Notes: a model not told the origin generated them from the letters alone. A stretch of 64,000 nucleotides of DNA from Lunularia cruciata (GCA_948567375.1 OX419755.1:41607001-41671000); one strand, 5' to 3'; positions 34,501-45,734 are shown, counted from the stretch's first letter. Numbers and translations are program-made.

Positions 34501-35350
34501 CTTGCCAAGTAGTGCAGTTAAAGGCTATGCAACCTTGGAGAAGTCCTTGACAAATCTATGACAGAATCCCATCAACCCCAAGAAGCTCTTGAGTTGAGTC
34601 TGATCTTTTGGGGCACTCCATTTTTGAATGACCTCTATTTTATCCGTCAATACTTGAATGCACTTTGCACTTACTCTATGCCCCAAGTAGTCTACTTCAG
34701 ACTTGCCAAACTTTGAGATTTTGGCATACAATTGATTCTATCTTAGAATCTAGAGGACCTCTTGTAGATGTTGTTTGTGTTCCGTCATTGTGCTACTATA
34801 TATTAAGATATTTTCCAAGAAGATGATAACAAATTATCCAAGTATGGACAAAATATATCATTCATTAGACTCATGAAAGTGGAAGGTGCATTGGTGAGGC
34901 CAAAAGGCATCACAAGATACTCAAAGTGGCCATACTTGGTTTGAAAGGCAATTTTGTACACATCCTCCTCTACAATTCAGATTTGATTGTAACCGCCCCG
35001 CAAGTCCAATTTGGTGAAATATCTTGCTCCATTGAGTTGATCAAACCAATCAAGTCATCCATGCGAGGTAAGGGGTATTTTTTCTTCACTATTTGCTGAT
35101 TGATACCTAGATAGTCAATGCACATTCTTCTTCTTCACAATCAAGATAGGGGCTCCATATGGTGATATACTAGGTTGGATGAACCCTTTCTGCAACATCT
35201 TCTCAATTTGAGTCTTACACTTCTCAATTTCATGAGGTGATAGGCAATTTGGGGCCTTACAAGGAGGTGTCTTCCCCAAGAGTGTCTCAATTTTATGATC
35301 TACTTGCCTTCTTGGTGGTAATCCTAAGGGTAGATCATTAGGAAAGAAAT
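34500..35350 (-). pseudogene. E2 reverse transcriptase remnant
   Basis: RT begins in the frame that ends at 35115 ([41 protein letters not shown]). The palm area at 34800-35000 is broken by frame changes, and the thumb/connection is open at 34525-34731 (YAKISKFGKSEVDYLGHRVSA, IEVIQKWSAPKDQTQLKSFLGL). The YLGH and SFLGL phrases are standard gypsy RT landmarks. Confidence 0.85.
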
Positions 35351-35399
35351 CTTGAAACTCATCCACCACATCCTTCAATTTCTCATAAATTTGTCCATT

Positions 35400-35860
35400 G
35401 AGTTGTGTACTCTGGACTTCTCTTATTAGACCCATGAAACATTTATTGGTCTTATAGACAATTGTTGTCCCTATGACATATAGAGGCAATTTCTGCCTAT
35501 GTGATTCTTCTTTAACCCCAATGATTGACCATTGGTGGGTTCTCACTCCTTTCTTCCTCCAATCTACCATAGGGTTGTAATGCTCCATCCATGGCATGCC
35601 TAAGATTGCATCATAATGAGCTAAATGTATCACTTGCCACTCAATTGCTTCCTGATTTTCTCCTATAAAGAGTGTTACCCGTCTAGGTAATGATTCTATC
35701 CTCTTTGTTTGCCCATTAGGTAACTCTACTTCTTCACTCCCATCTCTCTCTAGATCCATTCCCAATCTTATTGCAACAGAGCAAGACAAGAAACTCTCTA
35801 TTGCTCACATATCTATTAATATTCTCACTTGATTACCTTCTAGGATTCCATTCACAATAA
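35400..35860 (-). pseudogene. E2 aspartic protease region
   Basis: The frame opening at 35789 carries SVAIRLGMDLERDGSEEVELPNGQ, GENQEAIEWQVIHLAHYDAILGMPWMEHYNPMVDW, the C-terminal half of the protease, continuing into RT. The active-site stretch just upstream (35790-35850) is damaged by a stop. Confidence 0.8.
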
Positions 35861-35949
35861 TCAATTGTGAGGTTGCCTTTCGGGATCTTTGCACATTAGT
35901 CTTCTTCCTTCCCTTGCTTCTCTGCTTCCTTATTGATCTAGTAAGGCCG

Positions 35950-37000
35950 TAAGGTACATTTACTCATGATCTTTGTTTTCCAAAGTGATTTCTACCTCTT
36001 CTTTGTCAATGTGCCTCTCCATGTTGTTCAAAGATTGCCTATACGAAGGCCAAGGGCCTCTAGGGAAACAAGTGCAATAGTTGGTAGATATGTGCACAAT
36101 ACTGCCACAATTGTAACAACGGTGTTGTTCTCCTCAAGTTCCTTCTCCTAGTGGGATTCCATCTCTTTGTTCTTCTACCCGTCCATGCTCCTCTTGAAGC
36201 GATTGTGCTCCTTGATCTCGGAATCAAAGGTTGCCCAATTCCATCGGTATTGGTCCACCCATGTGTGGCATTTCAGCCCAATAATGTTGAGGTGGAACTA
36301 CTCCTTCACCTCCACCTAATGCTCCTACTATTCTCTGTGCACAAGCAATGGCTTCAAATACCGTGCAAGGATTTTACAACATGACTTCTTGGCGAATCCA
36401 CTCCTTCAACCCTCATTTGAAATGGTCGAGAGCCTCTGGTGGACTCATGTCGGTTATTGCAACTTGTAGATCCAGAAATTCCTCCACATACTCTTGTATG
36501 TTGTTCTTCTATCTCAATCCCCATAGTCGGGTTTGAGCCATCTGCACAGAATCCACCGATTGGAAATTCTTCAGCAATACTTCTTGCATTGTTGACCATG
36601 TGACCTCCCTTCTCTCTGCCAACATGGATTGTTCCCAAGCATCATACCATGTGAAGGCTTTATCGGTCAAGTACCCATATGCAAACACGCCTGCAACATG
36701 TCTGTGATCTCTATTGATAACAATCGGAAATATTGATTCATTCTCGAGATCCAGTTCTCCACTACTCCCGTCATACGCTGCTCCTTGTAAGGCTCGATGT
36801 TGTAGGTCTTCTTCATCCGGAGTAGCAATGTGGCTTCATTGTTGATAGGGTTTGTAGGCACAAGTGCCTCTCCAAGTACTTTAGTTGTAGGTACTGGATT
36901 TTTAGATGGCTCTTCTTCTTGCATGGCTTGATCATTCCTGAGGATCTACACTTGACTTTGTAATGTCTCCATGGTCATCTTGATATCTCAAAATTCATTC
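35950..37000 (-). pseudogene. E2 gag remnant
   Basis: Minus-strand frames at 36667-36924 (NNEATLLLRMKKTYNIEPYKEQ, ENWISRMNQYFRLLSIE) and 36354-36638 (plus a shifted frame reading KNNIQEYVEEFLDLQVAITD) correspond to E1 gag. The zinc-knuckle region near 36100-36130 is damaged. Confidence 0.8.
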
Positions 37001-37080
37001 AACATCCCTTGCATTCCTTGCACCAACTCTTGCAATTACGGATCCATGGTTCCTGCAACACTCAATTGCTCTTGTCTTTT

Positions 37081-37284
37081 TCAATACAAAGTCAATATGA
37101 TCACTCTGGAAGGCGCACAAACTATCAGAACTACCATTGGGACCTCAAAAGCTATCACTTGTTGATAATACTCCTCACCAAAATTCCTGACCACAAAATC
37201 TCTAAACATCACTTTTGGTTTCACTACATAACGGATTTCTACTTGAGTGTTGAAAGGGAGAGGATTTGGGACATTCAAATCCAT
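37081..37284 (-). pseudogene. E2 leader open frame shared with E1
   Basis: 67 codons starting MDLNVPNPLPFNTQVEIR and containing FVVRNFGEEYYQQVIAFEVP; E1 has the same frame at 15405-15614. Conservation between two elements suggests this part of the leader was translated, perhaps as the N-terminus of gag. No known domain. Confidence 0.6.
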
Positions 37285-37632
37285 ATTATCCTAATAGAAT
37301 GTAGATTGTCAAATCCCACTCTCTGTCATATATCACCATAGGTAGAATCATTGGGTTTGGTGAGTTCATCATCATGTCCATGAATTCTGCACCAAAGTGA
37401 TAAACTAGCAATACCCTCATCTGCTCACGCTAGATGTACATCACCTTGATGTGGATTGGATTTGAGAATGGAAAGCTAGGTGCGGGAAATTGTCCTCTCG
37501 GCACATCCATCCCATCCGCTCTCTAAAGTCCTTTCTAAGTCTAGCAATTACTCTATGTTCTCCACCTCAAATTACTCAGTTTCAGTAGTTTGTGCTCTTC
37601 CAAGAAGAGTGATCCACTCTCTTGCACTAAAA

Positions 37633-37649
37633 CACTCGCTCTGATACCA
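37633..37649 (-). other. E2 primer binding site (initiator Met tRNA)
   Basis: The minus strand reads TGGTATCAGAGCGAGTG one base inside the 5' LTR, an intact initiator-methionine tRNA primer site of the usual plant gypsy type. Confidence 0.9.
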
Positions 37650-37650
37650 T

Positions 37651-38387
37651 TGTAATACTTTGAGGACAAGAGAAGAGAGAAAACACATATTACACACTCA
37701 AACATTTGATACCCCAAAGGAGCACCTTCTCTTTATTATATAGACACAGAGGATCTCCTCCAAGGAAGCTCCACCATAGGATTAGGCACATAGATAGGTG
37801 ATGTGTCAACAAGCTCCACCCTTGGATTACTTACTTGGATGGGTGACATGTATGGTCTAGGTCCTATCTGGTTGGTCAAACAAGCTTTGACCGGAGGGAA
37901 TCTTTTAGGAAATCTTCCTATAGGAATCTCAAAATCATGTAAGGTACCATTGGAAAGCTCTCGATGAGACAAAGCAAGGGGGAGGGAAGGCCAAACTTTC
38001 CTCCATTTAGGGGGGGGGGGTTGTACATTTTTGAGGCCTAATTCATCCTTTTAGGCCTCTGAAATTGCCTTCAAAGATTTCAGGCATATTTCAATTCCTA
38101 CTTTATTAGTAGAAGTCCCCTTTTGGTGATACCTCTTTTTGATCTATTTAGTCCTTCATGTGTAACATCCTTCCAGATGTTACTAAACCAATTCTCACCT
38201 TTAAATCATATGTCTAGCTATTGGTTCTAAAGATCTCAAGTCTATTTTGGTTTTTGCCCTATTAGTAGAAGTACTCTTTTGGTGATACTTCTATCTGATC
38301 TATTTTAACCATCATGTATAACATCATTGTAGATGTTACCAAACCAAATTTCACATCTAGATCATATGGCTAGCTCTTTGTATTACA
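37651..38387 (-). repeat. E2 5' LTR with partial internal duplication
   Basis: 37651-38231 is the partner of the 3' LTR. 38232-38387 repeats the outer ~155 bases in diverged form (AGTAGAAGT.C.CTTTTGGTGATAC, TGTAACATC..A/C..AGATGTTAC, TCATATG.CTAGCT occur in both). The outer end TGTATTACA abuts the AATCC target duplication, so the 737-bp version is the true LTR limit. Confidence 0.75.
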
Positions 38388-38559
38388 AATCCAAACATCA
38401 TTTTGAGTAGTTCATCATTTCATGCTTTGGGAATTTTATGATGTAATCAACTTGTTTGATGAACCATTGATATTTCTAGTTGTAACTTAGAGAGAGTGGT
38501 GATATGTTCTATCAATGTATTCACTTAGATATTTCCATGTATTTTGATATTGTAGTAGC

Positions 38560-39700
38560 CATGGTGGCAATACCCAAAGTTATCGTTGCTATGCAACAAA
38601 AAATTGAGCATTTTATTCCATTGTTGGAAGAGATAGATCATCCATGACAAGAGCATGTAGAGAGAGCACCATTTTGAGAACAAGGAGAGTGAATTTGATT
38701 TCCAAAGCCTAAGGTATTTGAAGACAAGAATCTCTTGATTGTAATGGAGAATTTTGTGTTTGATTGAAAATATTGTTTTGAAGCTACAAATCTTCAAGAT
38801 GAAAAAAGATGAATTCTCTTGGCTTCAAGCCAATTGGATAGAGTGGCAAGACTATGGTGGAAATTTTGAGTGGAGCAAGGTCAATGGTAATTTTTTTTGC
38901 CAATCTCAATATAGGAAGAATTCAAGAGCACAATAATTATGAGATTCCAAGTTGTAAATACTGCATGAGTTGCACAAGATAGATTGGTAAAATTGAAGTA
39001 GATTGGTATTATGATGAGCTACATCACTCAATTCTAAAATAATATATCACAATAATGAAAATTCGTAAGATACTAAAAGATGAAGCTCTGGATTGATTTT
39101 TGAGGAGCTTGAAGTCAAGCACCAAATTAGAAGTGGCCATGTAGGAGTTCAAACACTTGGAAGAAGCCATGCAATTGGCTGAGCACTTTGATTCCTTGCT
39201 TACCACAACTTGGTCTTGACCTTGACCTTCACAAAACTTGCCAACACACTACACATGGGTGGAGGAGCCAACACCAATGGAGATTGATGGCATTCAATGG
39301 AGACCACTTGGCGCTATAGATTAGGTTGGCGCTATAAAAAGGTGGTTGCTTTTATTATTATCAAATTGGATATCATATTGTTGAATGCACACTCAAGAAT
39401 GGACGACCTTGAAAAATTGCCCAAATGAAATGGTGGTTGCTTTTACTCTTACCAAATTGGATATCATATTATTGAATGCACATTCAATAATGGATGACAC
39501 TAAAAATTGCCCAAATGAAATGGTGGTTGCTTTTATTATTACTAAATTGGATATCATATTGTTGAATGTACACTCAAGAATAGATGACCCTGAAAATTTG
39601 CCCAAATGGAGTTTGTGGAATGCAATGATCAAGGAAACAAAGAATCTTGATAAGATATATAAAGCCATCTAGTGAGAACCTGATTAGTTCCAACGGGATT
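38560..39700 (+). pseudogene. E3 gag remnant
   Basis: Follows the leader. Weak gag-like frames (38754-38936, W-rich) and a tandem array (39340-39612) are visible, but no clean gag domain or zinc knuckle. Position between leader and protease supports the call. Confidence 0.5.
39340..39612 (+). repeat. Three tandem copies of an ~87-bp unit in E3 gag
   Basis: GGTGGTTGCTTTTA, then AAATTGGATATCATATT, TTGAATG(C/T)ACA, TCAA.AAT and TTGCCCAAATG recur three times. The three copies stay in one open frame at 39385-39672, where the repeated peptide phrase is NCPNEMVVAFT.TKLDIILLN.HS. The unit length appears to be a multiple of three or nearly so. Confidence 0.85.
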
Positions 39701-39949
39701 GAAAGCTCAACCTTTGCAAGCTTATTTCACTTGCAAGATGTGACTTCCTGAATCTAAAGCTGTTCAACTTTCTATTCCGGTTCCTACAACATATTTTTCA
39801 GGTTTTACCAAAGGAATTGCTTGACATATTTCAGGTTTTACCAAGGGAACTACTTTTCCACCCAACTATTCAGTAGTCTTAATAATATTTTTTCATTATT
39901 GTACAATTTTGGTTGATTTTTAGGAGTTAAAAATTATATGTTTTAGAAT

Positions 39950-40240
39950 TTAGAATTGCATGTCCATACAATTAGCCAAGGAATTTGGTTTTCCTATCAA
40001 GCCAATATTTGGAAGTAGATTGATGATGGTGGATGGTAGAAAGAGATCTTGCATTTTGTATCTCACTTCTTGGTACATTCTAGATTATGCAAGAGTATTT
40101 AGAGTGTATGAGATTTGTACTAAGACCTCTACATAATGATGTTATTCTAGGTCTTCCTTGGCTTAAACATCATGAGGTTCAATTTGATTGGACTTGACAA
40201 CAAATTCAAGTACAACACCAAGGTAAGAGTTATCAATTAG
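39950..40240 (+). pseudogene. E3 protease remnant
   Basis: FGFPIKPIFGS, VDGRKRSC and, near 40135-40180, GYDVILGLPWLKHHE-like codons in a shifted frame (VILGLPWL is readable from the DNA) give the C-terminal half of the protease. Confidence 0.6.
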
Positions 40241-40479
40241 ATTGTCTAGCACCTTTGATAAAACACCTAAGAATAGTAGGTCCTAAGATGAGAAGTTTGT
40301 GAATAAATTAGCCATAGAGTAAGCTTTGGAGGAAGATATTTCTATTTTTATGATGTGAATCAAGCAAATTATGCATGGAAAATTTAATAAGGACTCATCA
40401 AGAAATGGTTGATTAGATAGTTTAGGAGTTTGTAGATGTGTTTTTGGATGATCAACCAAACGTTATTCTTTGGTTGTGA

Positions 40480-41330
40480 TATGAACTTCAAGTACTCCAA
40501 GAAGTGCTCCAATGAAGTAGACCAATCTATCAACTCTCACCAAAGGAGTTAGAAGAGCTTCAAACAACACAGATCAAAGTTATTGGAGAAGGATTTCATA
40601 CAACATAGTACATCTCCTTGGGAAGCATTGGTACTATTTGTCCCAAAGAAGGATAGATGACTTTGCTTTTGTATCGACTACACTAGTCTCAATAGAAAAA
40701 TTGTGAGAATGCATATCCTATGTTTCAAATTGATAACTTGCTAGATCAATTGAGAATAGCACAATATTTCTCCAAGTTGGATCTTCAAAGTGACTATTGG
40801 AAAATTCCTATTGATAGAGAGGATATGTAGAACACTAATTTTTGCACAAGGTATGGGTATTTTGAATGGAGAGTTCTACCTTTTGGGCTCACTAATGCTC
40901 CAATGGTCTTCATGGATAAAATACATCAAGTGTTGAATGTGCTATTAGATTGCATGTGGTAGTGTTCTTGGATGATATTGTAATCTATAGCAAGATGAGG
41001 TAGAACACATGAATCACTTACAAGAAAACCTAAGATGACTACATCAATGGATGTTTTATTTCAAGAAGTCAAAGTACACTTTTTGGAAAAAAGAAGTTAC
41101 TTTTTGGGTCATAAGGTCTCATCAGAGGGGATCAAAATGGAAGAGGAGAAAATCAAGGCCTTTATTGATTAGCCTACTCCAAAGGATGCCATAGAAGTGC
41201 GGAAATTTAATGGATTGGCAAGTTTTTATCAATATTTCATCCATGACTATACTCATGTGGCCGCACCATTGACTGATCTCTTAGGGAAGATCTCAAGATT
41301 TTAGTTGACCACCAAGCATGAAGAAGCATT
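40480..41330 (+). pseudogene. E3 reverse transcriptase remnant
   Basis: RPIYQLSPKELEELQ at the start, [60 protein letters not shown], and the catalytic VVFLDDIVIYS near 40960-40990 are all readable. Stops and three or more frame changes break it. Confidence 0.85.
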
Positions 41331-41389
41331 CAAGAAACTAAAGTATATGGTGTTTTCTTGACCCATCTTTCAACTATATGTTCCTCAAA

Positions 41390-41800
41390 TACTTTCTGTG
41401 GTTGCCTTTGATGCTTCTAACTTTGCCATTGGAGCTTAGTTGCAATTAGAATTTCCTAATAGGTAACATCACATTCCTTTTGTGTCTCATTGATTTAACA
41501 CCATATAAAGAAATTACTTTACTTGGCATAGAGAACAACTAGCAATGATAAATGCTACCAAGGTATGGAGGCATTGTCTCTTGGAGAAAAAAGTGATGAT
41601 GCAAACCAATCACAAACCTTTGTTGCAAATGTCACATTTGGAGCACATAAAGAGTTGACATCAATGATGGGAAGAACAACTATAGTTTTTTGACATCAAG
41701 CTTGAGTACAAGCTTGGCACGTTCCATGTCATCCTCAATGCCCTATCATGATTATTTGATTTGAAAACTATGCTTGAATCTCTCCTCACAATAGCAATTA
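41390..41800 (+). pseudogene. E3 RNase H remnant
   Basis: VVAFDASNFAIGA (catalytic Asp), NYFTWHREQLAMINATKVWRHCLLEKKVMMQTNHKPLLQM and FDIKLEYKLGTFHVILNALS are readable with intervening stops. Confidence 0.85.
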
Positions 41801-41929
41801 TGACAATGTCAATTGACTTGAAGGTTCAAATCAAGTTTAGAACCACTTTATAGCAAGACTCATTTTTTTAGTTGGTACAAGGTAATCTTGTAGCATATGA
41901 AAAGGAATCAACACCTTTTAACTCAAAGA

Positions 41930-42920
41930 TTGACTTCTATATTATGAGAACCACATCTATGTTCCAACTATGGGTGATTTACATTGGGCACAACTTCAAG
42001 AGGTGTATGACTTACCAATTGCAAGACACATGGGAGTACAAAAGACCTTGAATACTCTAAAATGACAATTGTGGTAGCAAAACATGGCATGTGAAGTTTG
42101 AGACTATGTCCAAACTTGTAAGAGTTGTCAATAATAAATCTAACAACTAGAAATTTGGTGGACTACTCCAACCACTTCCTATCCCAATTGCTTGATGGGA
42201 ACATATGAGGTTAGATCTCATCATATCCTTGCCAAGGACAAACCAAGGGTATACAACAATTGTGGTGTTTGTTAGTAAGCTTAGTAAGGAAATCCATTTA
42301 GCATCAACCTTTGAAACAATGGATGCTCCAACATTGGTCCAAATATACTTTTATAATGTCTTCAAGAATCATGAGATGCCCTTTGTCCTCCTCTCCAATC
42401 ATGATCCTGCATTTACGAGTAAATGTTGGCAAGCACTCTTCAAGCTACTTGACACCAAGCTTGCTTTGTCTATGGCCTATCATCTTAAAACTAATGGGCA
42501 AACCAAACATGAAAATTTCACCTTGGAGGATATGCTTTGTGCCTTTGTCAATATTCACCATACTAACTTAGATGCTTGCCTTGTGGTTGTTGAGTTTGCT
42601 TACAATAACTCCAAGCATGCAAGCACTGATTTCTCTCTCTTCTTTCTTAGTTTGGGCCAAGACCCACTATTCTAGATGCCCTTTTTTCTCCCCAACCATA
42701 TCACATTCACCATAATTCCACCTTCTTGTCCACAATATCTCACTCCTTCCAGAAAGCCACATCTCATTTCTTTGTTGCTCAAAATTGGCAAAAGCAATCC
42801 GCAGATTGGCATCATTATTACCTTGCTTTTTAACCAGGTGATAAGGTCATGCTTTCTTCTAGTAACCTACCCTTCCCACTTGATACCGAAGTTTGAAAAT
42901 TTTCTCCTAATTGGATAAGT
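41930..42920 (+). pseudogene. E3 integrase remnant, including a 156-codon open core
   Basis: The core frame (42205-42675) reads MRLDLIISLPRTNQGYTTIVVFVSKLSKEIHLA, VLLSNHDPAFTSKCWQALFKLLDTKLALSMAYHLKTNGQTKHENFTLEDML: catalytic Asp (LDLI), second Asp (NHDPAF) and Glu or its neighbourhood in the QTKHEN stretch. The zinc-binding region upstream is damaged; the C-terminal part runs on after a stop at 42676. Confidence 0.85.
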
Positions 42921-43074
42921 TTATTTGATGTTACCCAAATCAATTATTTTTCATGTTGCTTATCAACCCGCCTTGCCTAGTCATATGCAAATCCACCTTG
43001 TCTTTCATATCTAAGTTAAAACCTTTGTTTCAATCCATTTTCCTTTTCTACTTATGTCAAACCATCTCTTCCTC

Positions 43075-43290
43075 CCATCTCTATCAACAATTATGAGGAG
43101 TATGAAGCTGATCATATCTTTGCACATGGTAACATCCAATGTGACCACCAACAACACACCAAGTACAAAGTCTGTTGGAAAGGGTATCTCCTTCATGATG
43201 CCACATAAGAGTCTCTTTCTCATCTCTACAATTCACAAATGATCCTTGAAGAGTTTGAAGATTCCATGGTGACAAGGATATCACCAACTA
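43075..43290 (+). pseudogene. E3 chromodomain remnant
   Basis: YEEYEADHIF, TKYKVCWKGY, LLHDAT.ES and ILEEFED, interrupted by one stop at the Trp-Glu-Pro position. E4 has the matching HEEYEVDHIFAQ. Confidence 0.75.
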
Positions 43291-43303
43291 GCGGTGTGGA
43301 ATA

Positions 43304-43765
43304 TGTGACAATATGGAGTAAATAGATGAATTAGTAAAGGCTAATGAGTTAACAAAAAGACCAAAATTAGCCAAGAATTCTAAAAATATTCTAGAAGCAT
43401 CTAGGAAGCTTCTTGGTACTTTCCAATTCAATTAACATATATGCCAAGTAAGCAACTTCTAGGCAAAAGCTTCTTGGGAAACTTCCCAGCTAGCTTAGTT
43501 TGCATGCCAAGTAGGTGGCTTCTAGAAGGAAGTTTCTAGTGAAGCTTCACAACTAGCTTAGCTTGCACCTAAGAATGTGGTTTCCTTGGAAGCTCCACAA
43601 GAGCCTTGTATATTTTCTATAAATACCAAAGCCCAAGCTCATGCTAGGCATTTGGAGTTTCACTCATTTAACAATCCCAATGTGATCTTCCACTCCGGTC
43701 TTCCATTCTTCTATTTCTCTCCTTTGTCATTTACATCCTTTTATTTTCTCTCCTTTTCCTTCCTT
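43304..43765 (+). repeat. E3 3' LTR
   Basis: Starts TGTGACAATATGGAG and matches 32284-32762 block by block. The right end is low-complexity pyrimidine sequence, so it is placed only approximately; TCCTT at 32279-32283 and again at 43761-43765 could be the target duplication, but the words are too simple to rely on. Confidence 0.75.
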
Positions 43766-44254
43766 AAGGGAATTAACCTTATTCATGATTCTTACAAAAT
43801 TTATGAAGAAGAGATTCTCATTAAGTCCAATAGTCAAGCTCTTCCAAGATTGTTGTTAGTTATCTCTCTTTTCTTTCTTCTTTTACTCCTATTCATATCA
43901 TATACAAGCTTCATTCTCAAAGAAATCAAGAAGCAATGATGCTCACTCATTCTTTCTCTTCCCATTGTTGCTTATGCAAGGCTTTTTGAAATCTCTAGCA
44001 AAGACTTCTATATTTTATCAATTTTTGGAAATTTCTTCATTTAGCCTCATATTACCTTTATTTTCACCATTTTTATCTTTTACTACTACTCTCTCATTAT
44101 AGCTAGTAGATTATAAATATGATTAGATCATTCAAGAAACAATTTCTTGCAAAAAATAATTCAAAATTCTCTTCATTTAGCCTCTCGATACCTTTATTTT
44201 CACTGATGCTTTTTTCCTATTGCTTTATAAATAATAGAGTACTAACATGATTAA
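43766..44254. other. AT-rich DNA between E3 and E4 LTRs
   Basis: Contains two related segments (about 44036-44140 and 44173-44260) sharing CTTCATTTAGCCTC and TACCTTTATTTTCAC. They may be the ends of the two LTRs. No gene. Confidence 0.4.
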
Positions 44255-44529
44255 TTCCAAGAGTATTATAAAAGACCAAGGAGAGCAATAGGAAATGGAA
44301 GATCATCATAGAACTCTTAGATTAAGGAAACTCCAAATGACTAGTTTGAGTTTGGGTTTTGGTATTTATATATAAATTAGGTATTAACTTCCAAGCAAAG
44401 TTACTTCTAGGTGTTGCCTTTCCCAAGAATCTTCTTGGATGAAACTAGAACATTCTTAGAATTTCCTAGATACATGCTAGTTCTATTTCATTTAGCTACA
44501 TTAACTTCTACTACCTCTATATTATTATA
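44255..44529 (-). repeat. E4 3' LTR
   Basis: Reverse complement of the E3-type LTR (TTTGGTATTTATATATAAATT, AAGAATCTTCTTGGATG, CTATATTATTATA at the TG end). A purine-rich ATGGAGGAAT stretch on the minus strand next to it (44531-44541) is the polypurine tract. The left limit is approximate. Confidence 0.65.
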
Positions 44530-44574
44530 TATTCCTCCATCATTGCATATTTTGGAGATGAGAAAGAGGTTTCC

Positions 44575-44745
44575 TATTGCATAATGAAGGGGATACACTT
44601 TCCAAATGATCTTATATTTAATTTGTCATTGACAACCATATTGGATATTTTTTTTGTGCAAATATATGATCAACTTCATATTCTTCATGATCATTAATAG
44701 AGATAGGAGTTGGAGGTTGGATATAAGTAGGGAAAGGAGATGGGT
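44575..44745 (-). pseudogene. E4 chromodomain remnant
   Basis: The minus strand reads PISINDHEEYEVDHIFAQKKY and, after stops, a decayed ESVSPSL..RKPLSHLQN. It is the counterpart of the E3 chromodomain. Confidence 0.65.
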
Positions 44746-44799
44746 TAAAAACAAGTACGGAAGATAGGATGGATCTTCATGTGACTAGGAAGAGCAAGT

Positions 44800-45720
44800 T
44801 TATAGGCACCAAATGGATCTATTCAATTAGAGGAAAGTTTACAAACATAGGTGTCAAGAAGGAGAGGAAGGGTATTAGAGGCAAACATAACCTTATCACC
44901 TTTTTGAAAGGTGAAAGATCATGACAATGTCTAGAAGGAATTATGTTTGCTAGTTTTAAGCAATAAAAGGTGAAAATTGGCTTGGTGCAAGAACACAAAT
45001 AGCATGGAAAAGAATGTGTAACTATGATTGATATGAGATGGCATTGGAGCAAGACAAGAATTTGGAATGAGTGAATCTTGCATATAATTAAGGAAGAAGG
45101 TAGAGAAGCTTGATCTTACTTGTAGGCAATTATTATGTTCAAACTTGGTAGAGGCAAGATAAGTATTCCTTTCAATGTAGTGAAAATTGACAAAGGTATA
45201 GATCATATCTTCCAAAGTGCAGTTTGTTTATTCTATTTTCCCACTAGTTTGAAGATGATAAACTATAAATAAGCAAGCTTGGTACTAAGGAGTTTGAAAA
45301 GTGCTTGCAAAAATTTAACAATAAATTGAGGATCATGATCATAGATGAGAACCCTTGGCATACCATAGTGTTTGAAGACAATGTTGAAGTAAATCTAGGT
45401 TAACATTGGGACATCAATGGTATTGAAGGTGAGTGCCAAGTGAATTTTCTTGCAAAGATTATAAATAAACACCACAATTATTATATGGCCTTGATTTGTT
45501 GTTGGCAAGAATACAATGAGGTTATGACTTATATGGTCTTTTCAGTCAAATGAAGTTGCAAGTAGTTGGAATAGTCCGTTAGGTTTTTGGTTGGTAGCGT
45601 TGTTGCATTGGAAGCTCTCACAAGATTGGACAAACTCTCAAACTTGTCATGCCATGTTTGGACATCACCATTGATGTTGTAGGGTACTCAAGGTCTTGTC
45701 TACATCCACCAAAAATTAAT
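44800..45720 (-). pseudogene. E4 integrase remnant
   Basis: An open stretch at 44931-45215 (MEDMIYTFVNFHYIERNTYLASTKFEHNN) corresponds to E3 LEDMLCAFVNIHHTNLDACLVVVEFAYNN, just after the catalytic Glu. The rest of the core and the zinc region are traceable but heavily broken. Confidence 0.7.
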
Positions 45721-45734
45721 AAGTCATGCACAAG

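Larger units (their letters stand above)
32856..38387 (-). mobile_element. E2: Ty3/gypsy chromovirus inserted in the E3 leader
   Basis: A 5.5-kb element on the minus strand with exact 5-bp target duplications, AATCC at 32851-32855 and 38388-38392. It has an intact initiator-Met primer site and long readable stretches of gag, protease, RT, RNase H and integrase, and it is the best-preserved element in the window (the LTRs are about 90% alike by eye). It belongs to the E1 family: protease, integrase and LTR words are shared. It is defective: the 3' LTR is fused directly to the integrase core, removing the rest of integrase, the chromodomain and the polypurine tract. Confidence 0.88.
32781..43303 (+). 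mobile_element. E3: Ty3/gypsy chromovirus interior, split by E2
   Basis: The E3 interior runs 32781-32855 and resumes at 38388 after E2. Domains in order are gag, protease, RT, RNase H, integrase and chromodomain, all broken by stops and frameshifts. E4 is a closely related element of the same LTR family in the opposite orientation. The leader phrase GTGGCAATACCCAAA occurs in both (38569 here; the reverse complement near 48815 in E4). Confidence 0.8.

Noticed and set aside
43751-43765. TCCTT as the E3 target duplication
   Set aside because: The right LTR end is a run of T and C words in which TCCTT occurs more than once, so the match to 32279-32283 is not meaningful.
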